Assembly: GCA_000149265.1 (NCBI GenBank)
Contig: CH001979.1
Span: forward strand, 383,023 to 447,022
Origin: Ciona savignyi
Taxonomy: Eukaryota; Chordata; Ascidiacea; Phlebobranchia; Cionidae
DNA: 64,000 nucleotides
Direction: 5' to 3'
The notes beneath the pieces are model-generated. The model was given only the letters and a program-made list of their open reading frames with translations. It made no database searches and had not been told where the DNA came from. Shown here in pieces: positions 24,915 to 37,247 of the stretch (position 1 is its first letter; each line of letters starts with the position of its first letter). The translations under genes were made by a program, and so were the position numbers.

Positions 24915-25272
24915 TAGATGAAAGCGTAAAGTAAATTGGCGGTTGAGTTAGAAGGTGGTCTCATGATTACCTCTACTTGCTCAGGAATTATTTCTTTATC
25001 AATGCGTATTTATTGTTTAACATTGTCAGTTCCCATCCATTTTTCTTAAAGATAAATAAAAGAGCTTGATTATAATACTTTTAAGATGGGTTATTAAGAT
25101 TAAATTAATATATGTATTGTACTCGTGATTTTACTGTCGATATAACGAATGCTATTTGCAACCCTTTTAAGCTTGAAAATATTTTAAAACCAGCTTATAG
25201 ATTACAGCGATTTAAAAAATACATTAAAGAATGAACTTGTTATTTCGAATATTTATGAACCAAATTAAAAAT

Positions 25273-25344
25273 AGGGGACACCCGGATTTGAACCAGGGAC
25301 CTCTCGATCTGCAGTCGAATGCTCTACCACTGAGCTATATCCCC
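25273..25344 (-). tRNA. tRNA-Cys(GCA) copy 56
   Basis: Exact consensus with near T5 terminator. Confidence 0.96.
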
Positions 25345-25709
25345 GAGATGACAGCGTAATGTAAATTGGCGTTTGAGTGAGAAGTGGTGTCAATATCCCC
25401 TCTAGGCCTAGTTGTTCACGATCTATTTCTTTATCGACAGGTATTTATTGTATAACAGCGAGAGTACTCAGAAAAAAAATTAAAAGATAAAAACGGAGCT
25501 TGATTTTAATATTTTATGATGTCATTCTTTAATGTATTTAAATGAATTTATTTTTTTAAACATCATGTTACTTTCGACATAAAAAATGCTATTTGCAACC
25601 CTTTTAAGCTTGAAAATATTTTTAACCAGCGTATAGATTACAGCGATTTAAAAGCAACATTAAAGACTGAACTATGTCATTTCAAATGTTTATGAAACAA
25701 ATTAAATAC

Positions 25710-25781
25710 AGGGGACACCCGGATTTGAACCAGGGACCTCTCTATCTGCAGTCGAATGCTCTACCACTGAGCTATATCCTC
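25710..25781 (-). tRNA. tRNA-Cys(GCA) copy 57, divergent
   Basis: C40A (anticodon stem) and G2A (acceptor). Both recur in copy 69, 5208 bp on. Far T-run. Confidence 0.75.
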
Positions 25782-26148
25782 GAGATTACAGCTTAATGTA
25801 AACTGGCGTTTGAGAAAGAAGTGGTCTCAAGATTACCTCTAATTGTTCACGATTTATTTTTTTTATCCATAGGTATTTATTGTATAACAATGACATTTCT
25901 CAGCAACTTTTTTTAACGATAAATAAAAGAGCTTGATTATATTACTTTAAATATGGGTTATTAAGATTAAATAAATATATATGTAGGCCTATTGTACACA
26001 TGATTTTAATTTCGATATAACGAATGCTATTTGCAACCCTTTTAAGCTTGAAAATATATTAAAACCAGCGTATAGATTACAGCGATTTAAAAAGTACATT
26101 AAAGACTGAACTATGTCATTTCGAATGTTTATAAAATAAATTAAGTAC

Positions 26149-26220
26149 AGGGGACACCCGGATTTGAACCAGGGACCTCTCGATCTGCAGTCGAATGCTC
26201 TACCACTGAGCTATATCCCC
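26149..26220 (-). tRNA. tRNA-Cys(GCA) copy 58
   Basis: Exact consensus. T4 about 12 nt past the gene. Confidence 0.95.
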
Positions 26221-26584
26221 TAGATGAAAGCGTAAAGTAAATTGGCGGTTGAGTTAGAAGGTGGTCTCATGATTACCTCTACTTGCTCAGGAATTATTTC
26301 TTTATCAATGCGTATTTATTGTTTAACATTGTCAGTTCCCATCCATTTTTCTTAAAGATAAATAAAAGAGCTTGATTATAATACTTTTAAGATGGGTTAT
26401 TAAAATTAAATTAATATATGTATTGTACTCATGACATCATATTACTTTCAAAATAACAAATGCTATTTGCAACCCTTTTAAGCTTGAAAAACATTTTTAA
26501 CCAGCGTATAGATTACAGCGATTTAAAAACTACATTAAAGACTGAACTATGTCATTTCAAATGTTTATGAAATAAATTAAATAC

Positions 26585-26656
26585 AGGGGACACCCGGATT
26601 TGAACCAGGGACCTCTCGATCTGCAGTCGAATGCTCTACCACTGAGCTATATCCCC
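26585..26656 (-). tRNA. tRNA-Cys(GCA) copy 59
   Basis: Exact consensus. Far T-run. Confidence 0.95.
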
Positions 26657-27014
26657 AAGATGAAAGCATAATGTAAATTGGCGGTTGAGTTAGAAGGTGG
26701 TCTCATGATTACCTCTACTTATTCAGGAATTATTTCTTTATCAATGCGTATTTTTTGTTTAACATTGTCAGTTCCCATCCATTTTTCTTAAAGATAAATA
26801 AAAGAGCTTGATTATAATACTTTAAAGATGGGTTATTAAGATTAAATTAATATATGTATTGTACTCGTGATTTTACTTTCGAAATAACAAATGCTATTTG
26901 CAACCCTTTTAAGCTTAAAAATATTTTTAACCCGCGTATAGATTACAGCGATTTAAAAACTACATTAAAGACTGAACTATGTCATTTCAAATGTTTATGA
27001 AATAAATTAAATAC

Positions 27015-27086
27015 AGGGGACACCCGGATTTGAAGCAGGGACCTCTCGATCTGCAGTCGAATGCTCTACCACTGAGCTATATCCCC
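27015..27086 (-). tRNA. tRNA-Cys(GCA) copy 60
   Basis: G53C, as in copies 26, 39 and 46. Far T-run. Confidence 0.78.
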
Positions 27087-27453
27087 GAGATGACAGCTTA
27101 ATGTAAATTGGCGGTTGGGTTAGAAGGTGGTCTCATGATTACCTCTACTTGCTCAGGAATTATTTCTTTATCAATGCGTATTTATTGTTTAACATTGTCA
27201 GTTCCCATCCATTTTTCTTAAAGATAAATAAAAGAGCTTGATTATATTACTTTAAATATGGGTTATTAAGATTAAATAAATATATATGTAGGCCTATTGT
27301 ACACATGATTTTACTTTCGATATAACGAATGCTATTTGCAACCCTTTTAAGCTTGAAAATATATTAAAACCAGCGTATAGATTACAGCGATTTAAAAAGT
27401 ACATTAAAGACTGAACTATGTCATTTCGAATGTTTATAAAATAAATTAATTAC

Positions 27454-27525
27454 AGGGGACACCAGGATTTGAACCATGTTCCTCTCGATCTGCAGTCGAA
27501 AGCTCTACCACTGAGCTATATCCCC
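27454..27525 (-). tRNA. tRNA-Cys copy 61, strongly divergent
   Basis: G63T, C50A, C48A, T47A, A26T, the same set as copy 27. T4 about 12 nt past the gene. Confidence 0.65.
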
Positions 27526-27883
27526 TAGATGAAAGCGTAATGTAAATTTGCGGTTGGGTTAGAAGGTGGTCTCATGATTACCTCTACTTGCTCAGGAATT
27601 ATTTCTTTATCAATGCGTATTTATTGTTTAACATTCTCAGTTCCCATCCATTTTTCTTAAAGATAAATAAAAGAGCTTGATTATAATACTTTAAAGATGG
27701 GTTATTAAGATTAAATTAATATATGTATTGTACTCGTGATTTTACTCTCGATATAACGAATGCTATTTGCAACACTTTTAAGCTTGAAAATATTTTAAAA
27801 CCAGCTTATAGATTACAGCGATTTAAAAAATACATTAAAGAATGGACTTGTTATTTCGAATATTTATGAACCAAATTAAAAAT

Positions 27884-27955
27884 AGGGGACACCCGGATTT
27901 GAACCAGGGACCTCTCGATCTGCAGTCGAATGCTCTACCACTGAGCTATATCCCC
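27884..27955 (-). tRNA. tRNA-Cys(GCA) copy 62
   Basis: Exact consensus with near T5 terminator. Confidence 0.96.
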
Positions 27956-28319
27956 GAGATGGCAGCGTAATGTAAATTGGCGTTTGAGTGAGAAGTGGTG
28001 TCAATATCATCTCTTGGCCTAGTTGTTCACGATCTATTTCTTTATCGACAGGTATTTATTGTATAATAACGACAGTACTCAGAAAAAAAAAATTGAAAGA
28101 TAAAAACGGAGCTTGATTTTAATACTTTAAAGATGGGTTATTAAGATTAAATGAATTTATTTTTGTAAACATCATGTTACTTTCGACAATAACAAATGCT
28201 ATTTGCAAGCAATTTAAGCTTGAAAATATTTTTAACCAGCTTATAGATTACAGCGATTTAAAAACTACATTAAAGACTGAACTATGTCATTTCTAATGTT
28301 TATGAAATAAATTAAATAC

Positions 28320-28391
28320 AGGGGACACCCGGATTTGAACCAGGGACCTCTCGATCTGCAGTCGAATGCTATATCACTGAGCTATATCCCC
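28320..28391 (-). tRNA. tRNA-Cys(GCA) copy 63, divergent
   Basis: G22T and G19A, as in copies 9 and 14. Far T-run. Confidence 0.72.
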
Positions 28392-28749
28392 TAGATGAAA
28401 GCGTAATGTAAATTGGCGGTTGGGTTAGAAGGTGGTCTCATGATTACCTCTACTTGCTCAGGAATTATTTCTTTATCAATGCGTATTTATTGTTTAACAT
28501 TGTCAGTTCCCATCCATTTTTCTTAAAGATAAATAAAAGAGCTTGATTATAATACTTTAAAGATGGGTTATTAAGATTAAATTAATATATGTATTGTACT
28601 CGTGATTTTACTCTCGATATAACGAATGCTATTTGCAACACTTTTAAGCTTGAAAATATTTTAAAACCAGCTTATAGATTACAGCGATTTAAAAAATACA
28701 TTAAAGAATGGACTTGTTATTTCGAATATTTATGAACCAAATTAAAAAT

Positions 28750-28821
28750 AGGAGACACCCGGATTTGAACCAGGGACCTCTCGATCTGCAGTCGAATGCT
28801 CTACCACTGAGCTATATCCCC
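28750..28821 (-). tRNA. tRNA-Cys(GCA) copy 64
   Basis: C70T, which leaves a G3:T70 wobble, so the acceptor stem still pairs. Near T5 terminator. Confidence 0.88.
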
Positions 28822-29184
28822 GAGATGGCAGCGTAATGTAAATTGGCGTCTGAGTGAGAAGTGGTGTCAATATCATCTCTTGGCCTAGTTGTTCACGATC
28901 TATTTCTTTATCGACAGGTATTTATTGTATAATAACGACACTACTCAGAAAAAAAAAATTGAAAGATAAAAACGGAGCTTGATTTTAATACTTTAAAGAT
29001 GGGTTATTAAGATTAAATGAATTTATTTTTGTAAACATCATGTTACTTTCGAAATAACAAATGCTATTTGCAACCAATTTAAGCTTGAAAATATTTTTAA
29101 CCAGCTTATAGATTACAGCGATTTAAAAAGTACATTAAAGACTGAACTATGTCATTTCAAATGTTTATGAAATAAATTAAATAC

Positions 29185-29256
29185 AGGGGACACCCGGATT
29201 TGAACCAGGGACCTCTCGATCTGCAGTCGAATGCTCTACCACTGAGCTATATCCCC
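29185..29256 (-). tRNA. tRNA-Cys(GCA) copy 65
   Basis: Exact consensus. Far T-run. Confidence 0.95.
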
Positions 29257-29614
29257 TAGACGAAAGCGAAATGTAAATTGGCGGTTGAGTTAGAAGGTGG
29301 TCTCATGATTACCTCTACTTATTCAGGAATTATTTCTTTATCAATGCGTATTTTTTGTTTAACATTGTCAGTTCCCATCCATTTTTCTTAAAGATAAATA
29401 AAAGAGTTTGATTATAATACTTTAAAGATGGGTTATTAAGATTAAATTAATATATGGGTTGTACTCGTGATTTTACTGTCGATATAACGAATGCTATTTG
29501 CAACCCTTTTAAGCTTGAAAATATTTTAAAACCAGATTATAGATTACAGCGATTTAAAAAATATATTAAAGAATGAACTTGTTATTTTGAATATTTATGA
29601 ACCAAATTAAAAAT

Positions 29615-29686
29615 AGGGGACACCCGGATTTGAACCAGGGACCTCTCGATCTGCAGTCGAATGCTCTACCACTGAGCTATATCCCC
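29615..29686 (-). tRNA. tRNA-Cys(GCA) copy 66
   Basis: Exact consensus with near T5 terminator. Confidence 0.96.
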
Positions 29687-30048
29687 GAGATGGCAGCGTA
29701 ATGTAAATTGGCGTTTGAGTGAGAAGTGGTGTCAATATCACCTATAGGCCTAGTTGTTCACGATCTATTTCTTTATCGACAGGTATTTATTGCATAACAG
29801 CGAGAGTACTCAGAAAAAAAATTAAAAGATAAAAACGGAGCTTGATTTTAATACTTTAAAGATGGGTTATTAAGATTAAATGAATTTATTTTTGTAAACA
29901 TCATGTTACTTACGAAATAACAAATGCTATTTGCAACCCTTTTAAGCTTGAAAATATATTAAAACCAGCGTATAGATTACAGCGATTTAAAAACTACATT
30001 AAAGACTGAACTATGTCATTTCGAATGTTTATAAAATAAATTAATTAC

Positions 30049-30120
30049 AGGGGACACCAGGATTTGAACCAGGTTCCTCTCGATCTGCAGTCGAAAGCTC
30101 TACCACTGAGCTATATCCCC
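30049..30120 (-). tRNA. tRNA-Cys(GCA) copy 67, divergent
   Basis: G63T, C48A, T47A, A26T, as in copy 20. T4 about 12 nt past the gene. Confidence 0.7.
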
Positions 30121-30480
30121 TAGATGAAAGCGTAATGTAAATTGGCGGTTGGGTTAGAAGGTGGTCTCATGATTACCTCTACTTGCTCAGGAATTATTTC
30201 TTTATCAATGCGTATTTATTGTTTAACATTGTCAGTTCCCATCCATTTTTCTTAAAGATAAATAAAAGAGCTTGATTATAATACTTTTAAGATGGGTTAT
30301 TAAGATTAAATTAATATATGTCATTGTACTCGTGATTTTACTGTCGATATAACGAATGCTATTTGCAACCCTTTTAAGCTTGAAAATATTTTAAAACCAG
30401 CTTATAGATTACAGCGATTTAAAAAATACATTAAAGAATGAACTTGTTATTTCGCAATATTTATGAACCAAATTAAAAAT

Positions 30481-30552
30481 AGGGGACACCCGGATTTGAA
30501 CCAGGGACCTCTCGATCTGCAGTCGAATGCTCTACCACTGAGCTATATCCCC
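30481..30552 (-). tRNA. tRNA-Cys(GCA) copy 68
   Basis: Exact consensus with near T5 terminator. Confidence 0.96.
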
Positions 30553-30917
30553 GAGATGACAGCGTAATGTAAATTGGCGTTTGAGTGAGAAGTGGTGTCA
30601 ATATCCCCTCTAGGCCTAGTTGTTCACGATCTATTTCTTTATCGACAGGTATTTATTGTATAACAGCGAGAGTACTCAGAAAAAAAATTAAAAGATAAAA
30701 ACGGAGCTTGATTTTAATATTTTATGATGTCATTCTTTAATGTATTTAAATGAATTTATTTTTGTAAACATCATGTTACTTTCGACATAAAAAATGCTAT
30801 TTGCAACCCTTTTAAGCTTGAAAATATTTTTAACCAGCGTATAGATTACAGCGATTTAAAAGCAACATTAAAGACTGAACTATGTCATTTCAAATGTTTA
30901 TGAAACAAATTAAATAT

Positions 30918-30989
30918 AGGGGACACCCGGATTTGAACCAGGGACCTCTCTATCTGCAGTCGAATGCTCTACCACTGAGCTATATCCTC
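30918..30989 (-). tRNA. tRNA-Cys(GCA) copy 69, divergent
   Basis: C40A and G2A, as in copy 57. Far T-run. Confidence 0.75.
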
Positions 30990-31355
30990 GAGATTACAGC
31001 TTAATGTAAACTGGCGTTTGAGAAAGAAGTGGTCTCAAGATTACCTCTAATTGTTCACGATTTATTTTTTTTATCCATAGGTATTTATTGTATAACAATG
31101 ACATTTCTCAGCAACTTTTTTTAACGATAAATAAAAGAGCTTGATTATATTACTTTAAGTATGGGTTATTAAGATTAAATAAATATATATGTAGGCCTAT
31201 TGTACACATGATTTTACTTTCGATATAACGAATGCTATTTGCAACCCTTTTAAGCTTGAAAATATTTTTAACCAGCGTATAGATTACAGCGATTTAAAAA
31301 GTACATTAAAGACTGAACTATGTCATTTCAAATGTTTATGAAATAAATTAAATAC

Positions 31356-31427
31356 AGGGGACACCCGGATTTGAATCAGGGACCTCTCGATCTGCAGTCG
31401 AATGCTCTACCACTGAGCTATATCCCC
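31356..31427 (-). tRNA. tRNA-Cys(GCA) copy 70
   Basis: G53A, as in copy 28. Far T-run. Confidence 0.82.
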
Positions 31428-31791
31428 TAGATGAAAGCGTAATGTAAATTGGCGGTTGAGTTAGAAGGTGGTCTCATGATTACATCTACTTGCTCAGTAA
31501 TTATTTCTTTATCAATGCGTATTTATTGTTTAACATTGTCAGTTCCCATCCATTTTTCTTAAAGATAAATAAAAGAGCTTGATTATAATACTTTTAAGAT
31601 GGGTTATTAAGATTAAATTAATATATGTATTGTACTCATGACATCATATTACTTTCAAAATAACAAATGCTATTTGCAACCCTTTTAAGCTTGAAAAATA
31701 TTTTTAACCAGCGTATAGATTACAGCGATTTAAAAACTACATTAAAGACTGAACTATGTCATTTCAAATGTTTATGAAATAAATTAAATAC

Positions 31792-31863
31792 AGGGGACAC
31801 CCGGATTTAAACCAGGGGCCTCTCGATCTGCAGTCGAATGCTCTACCACTGAGCTATATCCCC
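31792..31863 (-). tRNA. tRNA-Cys(GCA) copy 71, divergent
   Basis: C56T, an invariant B-box and T-loop base, and T47C. Far T-run. Confidence 0.75.
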
Positions 31864-32220
31864 TAGATGAAAGCGTAATGTAAATTGGCCGTTGAGTTAG
31901 AAGGTGGTCTCATGATTACCTCTACTTGCTCAGGAATTATTTCTTTATCAATGCGTATTTTTTGTTTAACTTTGTCAGTTCCCATCCATTTTTCTTAAAG
32001 ATAAATAAAAGAGCTTGATTATAATACTTTAAAGATGGGTTATTAAGATTAAATTAATATATGTATTGTACTCGTGATTTTACTCTCGATATAACGAATG
32101 CTATTTGCAACACTTTTAAGCTTGAAAATATTTTAAAACCAGCTTATAGATTACAGCGATAAAAAAAAACATTAAAGAATGGACTTGTTATTTCGAATAT
32201 TTATGAACCAAATTAAAAAT

Positions 32221-32292
32221 AGGGGACACCCGGATTTGAACCAGGGACCTCTCGATCTGCAGTCGAATGCTCTACCACTGAGCTATATCCCC
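32221..32292 (-). tRNA. tRNA-Cys(GCA) copy 72
   Basis: Exact consensus with near T5 terminator. Confidence 0.96.
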
Positions 32293-32654
32293 GAGATGGC
32301 AGCGTAATGTAAATTGGCGTTTGAGTGAGAAGTGGTGTCAATATCATCTCTTGGCCTAGTTGTTCACGATCTATTTCTTTATCGACAGGTATTTATTGTA
32401 TAATAACGACAGTACTCAAAAAAAAGAATTGAAAGATAAAAACGGAGCTTGATTTTAATACTTTAAAGATGGGTTATTAAGATTAAATGAATTTATTTTT
32501 GTAAACATCATGTTACTTTCGAAATAACAAATGCTATTTGCAACCAATTTAAGCTTGAAAATATTTTTAACCAGCGTATAGATTACAGCGATTTAAAAAC
32601 TACATTAAAGACTGAACTATGTCATTTCAAATGTTTATGAAATAAATTAAATAC

Positions 32655-32726
32655 AGGGGACACCCGGATTTGAACCAGGGACCTCTCGATCTGCAGTCGA
32701 ATGCTCTACCACTGAGCTATATCCCC
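32655..32726 (-). tRNA. tRNA-Cys(GCA) copy 73
   Basis: Exact consensus. Far T-run. Confidence 0.95.
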
Positions 32727-33090
32727 GAGATGAAAGCGAAATGTAAATTGGCGGTTGAGTTAGAAGGTGGTCTCATGATTACATCTACTTGCTCAGTAAT
32801 TATTTCTTTATCAATGCGTATTTATTGTTTAACATTGTCAGTTCCCATCCATTTTTCTTAAAGATAAATAAAAGAGTTTGATTATAATACTTTAAAGATG
32901 GGTTATTAAGATTAAATTAATATATGTATTGTACTCATGACATCATATTACTATCAAAATAACAAATGCTATTTGCAACCCTTTTAAGCTTGAAAAACAA
33001 TTTTAACCAGCGTATAGATTACAGCGATTTAAAAACTACATTAAAGACTGAACTATGTCATTTCAAATGTTTATGAAATAAATTAAATAC

Positions 33091-33162
33091 AGGGGACACC
33101 CGAATTTGAACCAGGGACCTCTCGATCTGCAGTCGAATGCTCTACCACTGAGCTATATCCCC
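33091..33162 (-). tRNA. tRNA-Cys(GCA) copy 74
   Basis: C61T, leaving a G53:T61 wobble at an otherwise invariant pair. Far T-run. Confidence 0.85.
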
Positions 33163-33521
33163 TAGATGAAAGCGTAGTGTAAATTGGCGGTTGAGTTAGA
33201 AGGTGGTCTCATGATTACATCTACTTGCTCAGTAATTATTTCTTTATCAATGCGTATTTATTGTTTAACATTGTCAGTTCCCATCCATTTTTCTTAAAGA
33301 TAAATAAAAGAGCTTGATTATAATACTTTTAAGATGGGTTATTAAGATTAAATTAATATATGTATTGTACTCGTGATTTTACTCTCGATATAACGAATGC
33401 TATTTGCAACCCTTTTAAGCTTGAAAATATTTTAAAACCAGCTTATAGATTGCAGCGATTTAAAAAAATACATTAAAGAATGGACTTGTTATTTCGAATA
33501 TTTATGAACCAAATTAAAAAT

Positions 33522-33593
33522 AGGGGACACCCGGATTTGAACCATGGACCTCTCGATCTGCCGTCGAATGCTCTACCACTGAGCTATATCCCC
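33522..33593 (-). tRNA. tRNA-Cys copy 75, divergent
   Basis: T33G removes the invariant U-turn base before the anticodon, and C50A breaks the T stem. Near T5 terminator. Unlikely to function in decoding. Confidence 0.72.
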
Positions 33594-33955
33594 GAGATGC
33601 CAGTGTAATGTAAATTGGTGTTTGAGTGAGAAGTGGTGTCAATATCATCTCTAGGCCTAGTTGTTCACGATCTATTTCTTTATCGACAGGTATTTATTGT
33701 ATAATAACGACAGTACTCAGAAAAAAAAATTGAAAGATAAAAACGGAGCTTGATTTTAATACTTTAAAGATGGGTTATTAAGATTAAATGAATTTATTTT
33801 TGTAAACATCATGTTACTTTCGAAATAACAAATGCTATTTGCAACCCTTTTAAGCTTGAAAATATTTTAAACCACCGTATAGATTACAGCGATTTAAAAA
33901 CTACATTAAAGACTGAACTATGTCATTTCAAATGTTTATGAAATAAATTAAATAC

Positions 33956-34027
33956 AGGGGACACCCGGATTTGAACCAGGGACCTCTCGATCTGCAGTCG
34001 AATGCTCTACCACTGAGTTATATCCCG
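33956..34027 (-). tRNA. tRNA-Cys(GCA) copy 76, G1C/G10A subfamily
   Basis: G1C and G10A. Far T-run. Confidence 0.72.
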
Positions 34028-34393
34028 GAGATGACAGCTTAATGTAAACTGGCGTTTGAGAAAGCAGTGGTCTCAAGATTACCTCTAATTGTCCACGATT
34101 TATTTTTTAATCCATAGGTATTTATTGTATAACAATGACATTTCTCAGCAAGCTTTTTTAACGATAAATAAAAGAGCTTGATTATATTACTTTAAATATG
34201 GGTTATTAAGATTAAATAAATATATATGTAGGCCTATTGTATACATGATTTTAATTTCGATATAACGAATGCTATTTGCAACCCTTTTAAGCTTGAAAAT
34301 ATATTAAAACCAGCGTATAGATTACAGCGATTTAAAAAGTACATTAAAGACTGAACTATGTCATTTCGAATGTTTATCAAATAAATTAAGTAC

Positions 34394-34465
34394 AGGGGAC
34401 ACCCGGATTTGAACCAGGGACCTCTCGATCTGCAGTCGAATGCTCTACCACTTAGCTATATCCCC
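34394..34465 (-). tRNA. tRNA-Cys(GCA) copy 77
   Basis: C13A, one D-stem mismatch. Its 5' spacer is interrupted by the E element at 34564. Confidence 0.8.
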
Positions 34466-34563
34466 TAGATGAAAGCGTAAAGTAAATTGGCGGTTGAGTT
34501 AGAAGGTGGTCTCATGATTACCTCTACTTGCTCAGGAATTATTTCTTTATCAATGCGTATTTA

Positions 34564-36472
34564 TGGGTCCCATTTGAAAAAATGGGACACATATTGTTTT
34601 TGTCCGTTTTTTTTTTCTTTTTTTTCTTTTTTTTTTTCGTCAAACGCTTGACAGGCATTGCTTGTGGCAACAACATCTACCAAATGGGGTAATGGAATGG
34701 CAATACAACTTTGTCATTTATTAGACAACATGGTCTAGATGTGCATAAACCAACATTTTGGTGCATATACCCAGGGGAATTCCCCTGGGAGGTAAAAAAC
34801 CAAAACGGTATCTTTTTTAAAAAAATTACCTTTTTTAGGCATAGCGCTTGAACGGCTACTCCAATTTTAATTAGATTTGGTAAACTGTAAGTGCATTAGC
34901 CACTGATATACCACTTAAAAGAATTAAAAAAATTACCCAGGGAAATACCCTAAAAATAAGATTTTGTTTTTAAATCATGATTGTAACAGGCATGGCTTGT
35001 GGCAACGACACCTACCAGAAGGAGTAATGAAATGGCAATACAACTTTGTCATTTGTTAGACAACATGGTCTAGATATGCATAAGCCAAAATTTTGGGGCA
35101 TATACCCAGGGGAATTCCCCTTGGAGGTGAAAAACCAAATAGCGGTTTCTTTTTTTTTTAAATTACCTTTTTTAGGCATAGCGCTGAAAGAACGGCTACT
35201 CCAATTTCAATTACATTTAGTAAACTGTAAGTTCATTAGCCAGCCACTGATATATCACTTAAAAGAATTAAAAAAATCACCCAGGGAAATACCCTAAAAA
35301 TAAGATTTTGTTTTCAAATCATGATTGTGACAGGCATGGGTTGTAGCACCGACATCTATCAGAAGGAGTAATGGAATTGCAATGAAACTTTTTCATTTGT
35401 TAGACAACATGGCCTAGATATAAAAAAACAAAATTTTGGGTAATACATTCATGGGAATTTCCCTGAGACGTTAAAAACCAAAACAATATTTTTTTCTAAA
35501 AAAATGAGCTCTTTTGCGCATAGCTCTTGAACTGTAACTCCAGTTTGAATCAGATTTAATAAAATGTAAGTGCATTAGTAACTGATTTAACACTTAAAAG
35601 AAATTAAAAAATTACCTAGGGAAATACCCTAGAAATAAGCTTTTGTTGTCAAATCATGATTGTGACAGGAATGTCATGTCGCCCTGACATCTACAAGAAG
35701 AAAAAATGTATGCTCAAACCAACTTTTTTATTTGTTAGACACCATGGCCTAGATATGCAGAAACCAAAATTTTGGGTAATATATCTAGGGGAATTCCCCT
35801 GAGAGGGTTAATAACCAAAACGGTATTTTTTCCTAAAAAATTAGTTTTTTTTCGCATATCGCTTAAACGGCAGCTCCAATTTGAATCAGATTTGGTAAAA
35901 TGTTAGACATTTAAACACTCTGTTCTAATTAAAAAAAATCATTTATTAGGGTGTTTCCTTTAAAAACGCAGATATTTTCCTGAATTATGATTGTAACAGG
36001 CATGCCATATCGTACTAACATCTTCAACAAGGAGTCGACAAATCAGACAAGGAATTGACTAATCAGAATAAAACATTAAGAATTGTTATACAACATAACC
36101 CACATAGGTAAAAACAGAGACGTAGGCCTACGTACTAAACCCAGTAGAAACTTATCTACTAAACCCAGTAATTCCCTGAAACCACGAAAAACTAAATTGG
36201 TCTGTTTTGGGAATTTAGCTTCATTTCAATACAGCGCTTAAAACGAAGCTTTTTTTTAAATCTAACACGATTGTTCTTTTTTTATCTACACATGGAGAAG
36301 AAGTTTGGTTTGATAACATAGGGACCCATGCGTTTATGCTTGCAGAAACAAACTACATACTCAGTTTATAAAATACAAAATGTGGTTAGGGACCCTGTAT
36401 AGCATTAATATATGGCATACAACATGTGTTTTACAAATGGTGGTGGTTAAACACGTGGTTGACACTCTCTAG
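34564..36472. mobile_element. E element 1, inserted in the tRNA array
   Basis: Starts TGGGTCCCATTT and ends GACACTCTCTAG, flanked on both sides by TTA (34561-34563, 36473-36475). Removing it with one TTA restores a normal array spacer. Near the start is a hairpin (TCCCATTT, short loop, AAATGGGA) followed by a long T/C tract. The interior is made of diverged subrepeats of about 335 bp, each with the palindrome AGGGGAATTCCCCT and the phrase GACAGGCATG...GACATCTACCAGAAGGAGTAATGGAAT. No terminal inverted repeat joins the two ends and no transposase is seen, so it is non-autonomous. The TTA/TAA duplication recalls PIF/Harbinger, but the ends do not fit well; family unassigned. Confidence 0.85.
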
Positions 36473-36741
36473 TTATTGTTTAACATTGTCAGTTCCCATC
36501 CATTTTTCTTAAAGATAAATAAAAGAGCTTGATTATAATACTTTTAAGATGGGTTATTAAAATTAAATTAATATATGTATTGTACTCATGACATCATATT
36601 ACTTTCAAAATAACAAATGCTATTTGCAACCCTTTTAAGCTTGAAAAACATTTTTAACCAGCGTATAGATTACAGCGATTTAAAAAGTACATGAAAGACT
36701 GAACTATGTCATTTCAAAAGTTAATGAAATAAATTAAATAC

Positions 36742-36813
36742 AGGGGACACTCGGATTTGAACCAGGGACCTCTCGATCTGCAGTCGAATGCTCTACCACT
36801 GAACTATATCCCC
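36742..36813 (-). tRNA. tRNA-Cys(GCA) copy 78, divergent
   Basis: G64A and C11T, in the T and D stems. First copy right of the E element. Far T-run. Confidence 0.75.
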
Positions 36814-37175
36814 TAGATGAAAGCGTAATGTAAATTGGCGGTTGAGTTAGAAGGTGGTCTCATGATTACCTCTACTTGCTCAGGAATTATTTCTTTATCA
36901 ATGCGTATTTATTGTTTAACATTGTCAGTTCCCATCCATTTTTTTAAAGATAAATAAAATAGCTTGATTATAATACTTTTAAGATGGGTTATAAGATTAA
37001 ATTAATATATGTATTGTACTCATGACATCATATTACTTTCAAAATAACAAATGCTATTTGCAACCCTTTTAAGCTTGAGAAACATTTTTAACCAGCGTAT
37101 AGATTACAGCGATTTAAAAACTACATTAAAGACTGAACTATGTCATTTCAAATGTTTATGAAATAAATTAAATAC

Positions 37176-37247
37176 AGGGGACACCCGGATTTGAACCAGG
37201 GACCTCTCGATCTGCAGTCGAATGCTCTACCACTGAGTTATATCCCG
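37176..37247 (-). tRNA. tRNA-Cys(GCA) copy 79, G1C/G10A subfamily
   Basis: G1C and G10A. Far T-run. Confidence 0.72.

Noticed and set aside
32670-32861. Plus-strand 63-codon frame over tRNA copy 73
   Set aside because: Shadow of the tRNA gene and spacer, seen only by chance loss of a stop.
34564-36472. Classification of the E element as a Helitron because one end reads CTAG with a hairpin at the other end
   Set aside because: In a Helitron the hairpin precedes the CTRR end and insertion is between A and T without duplication. Here the hairpin is at the opposite end to CTCTCTAG in this orientation, and TTA or TA is duplicated at two independent sites.
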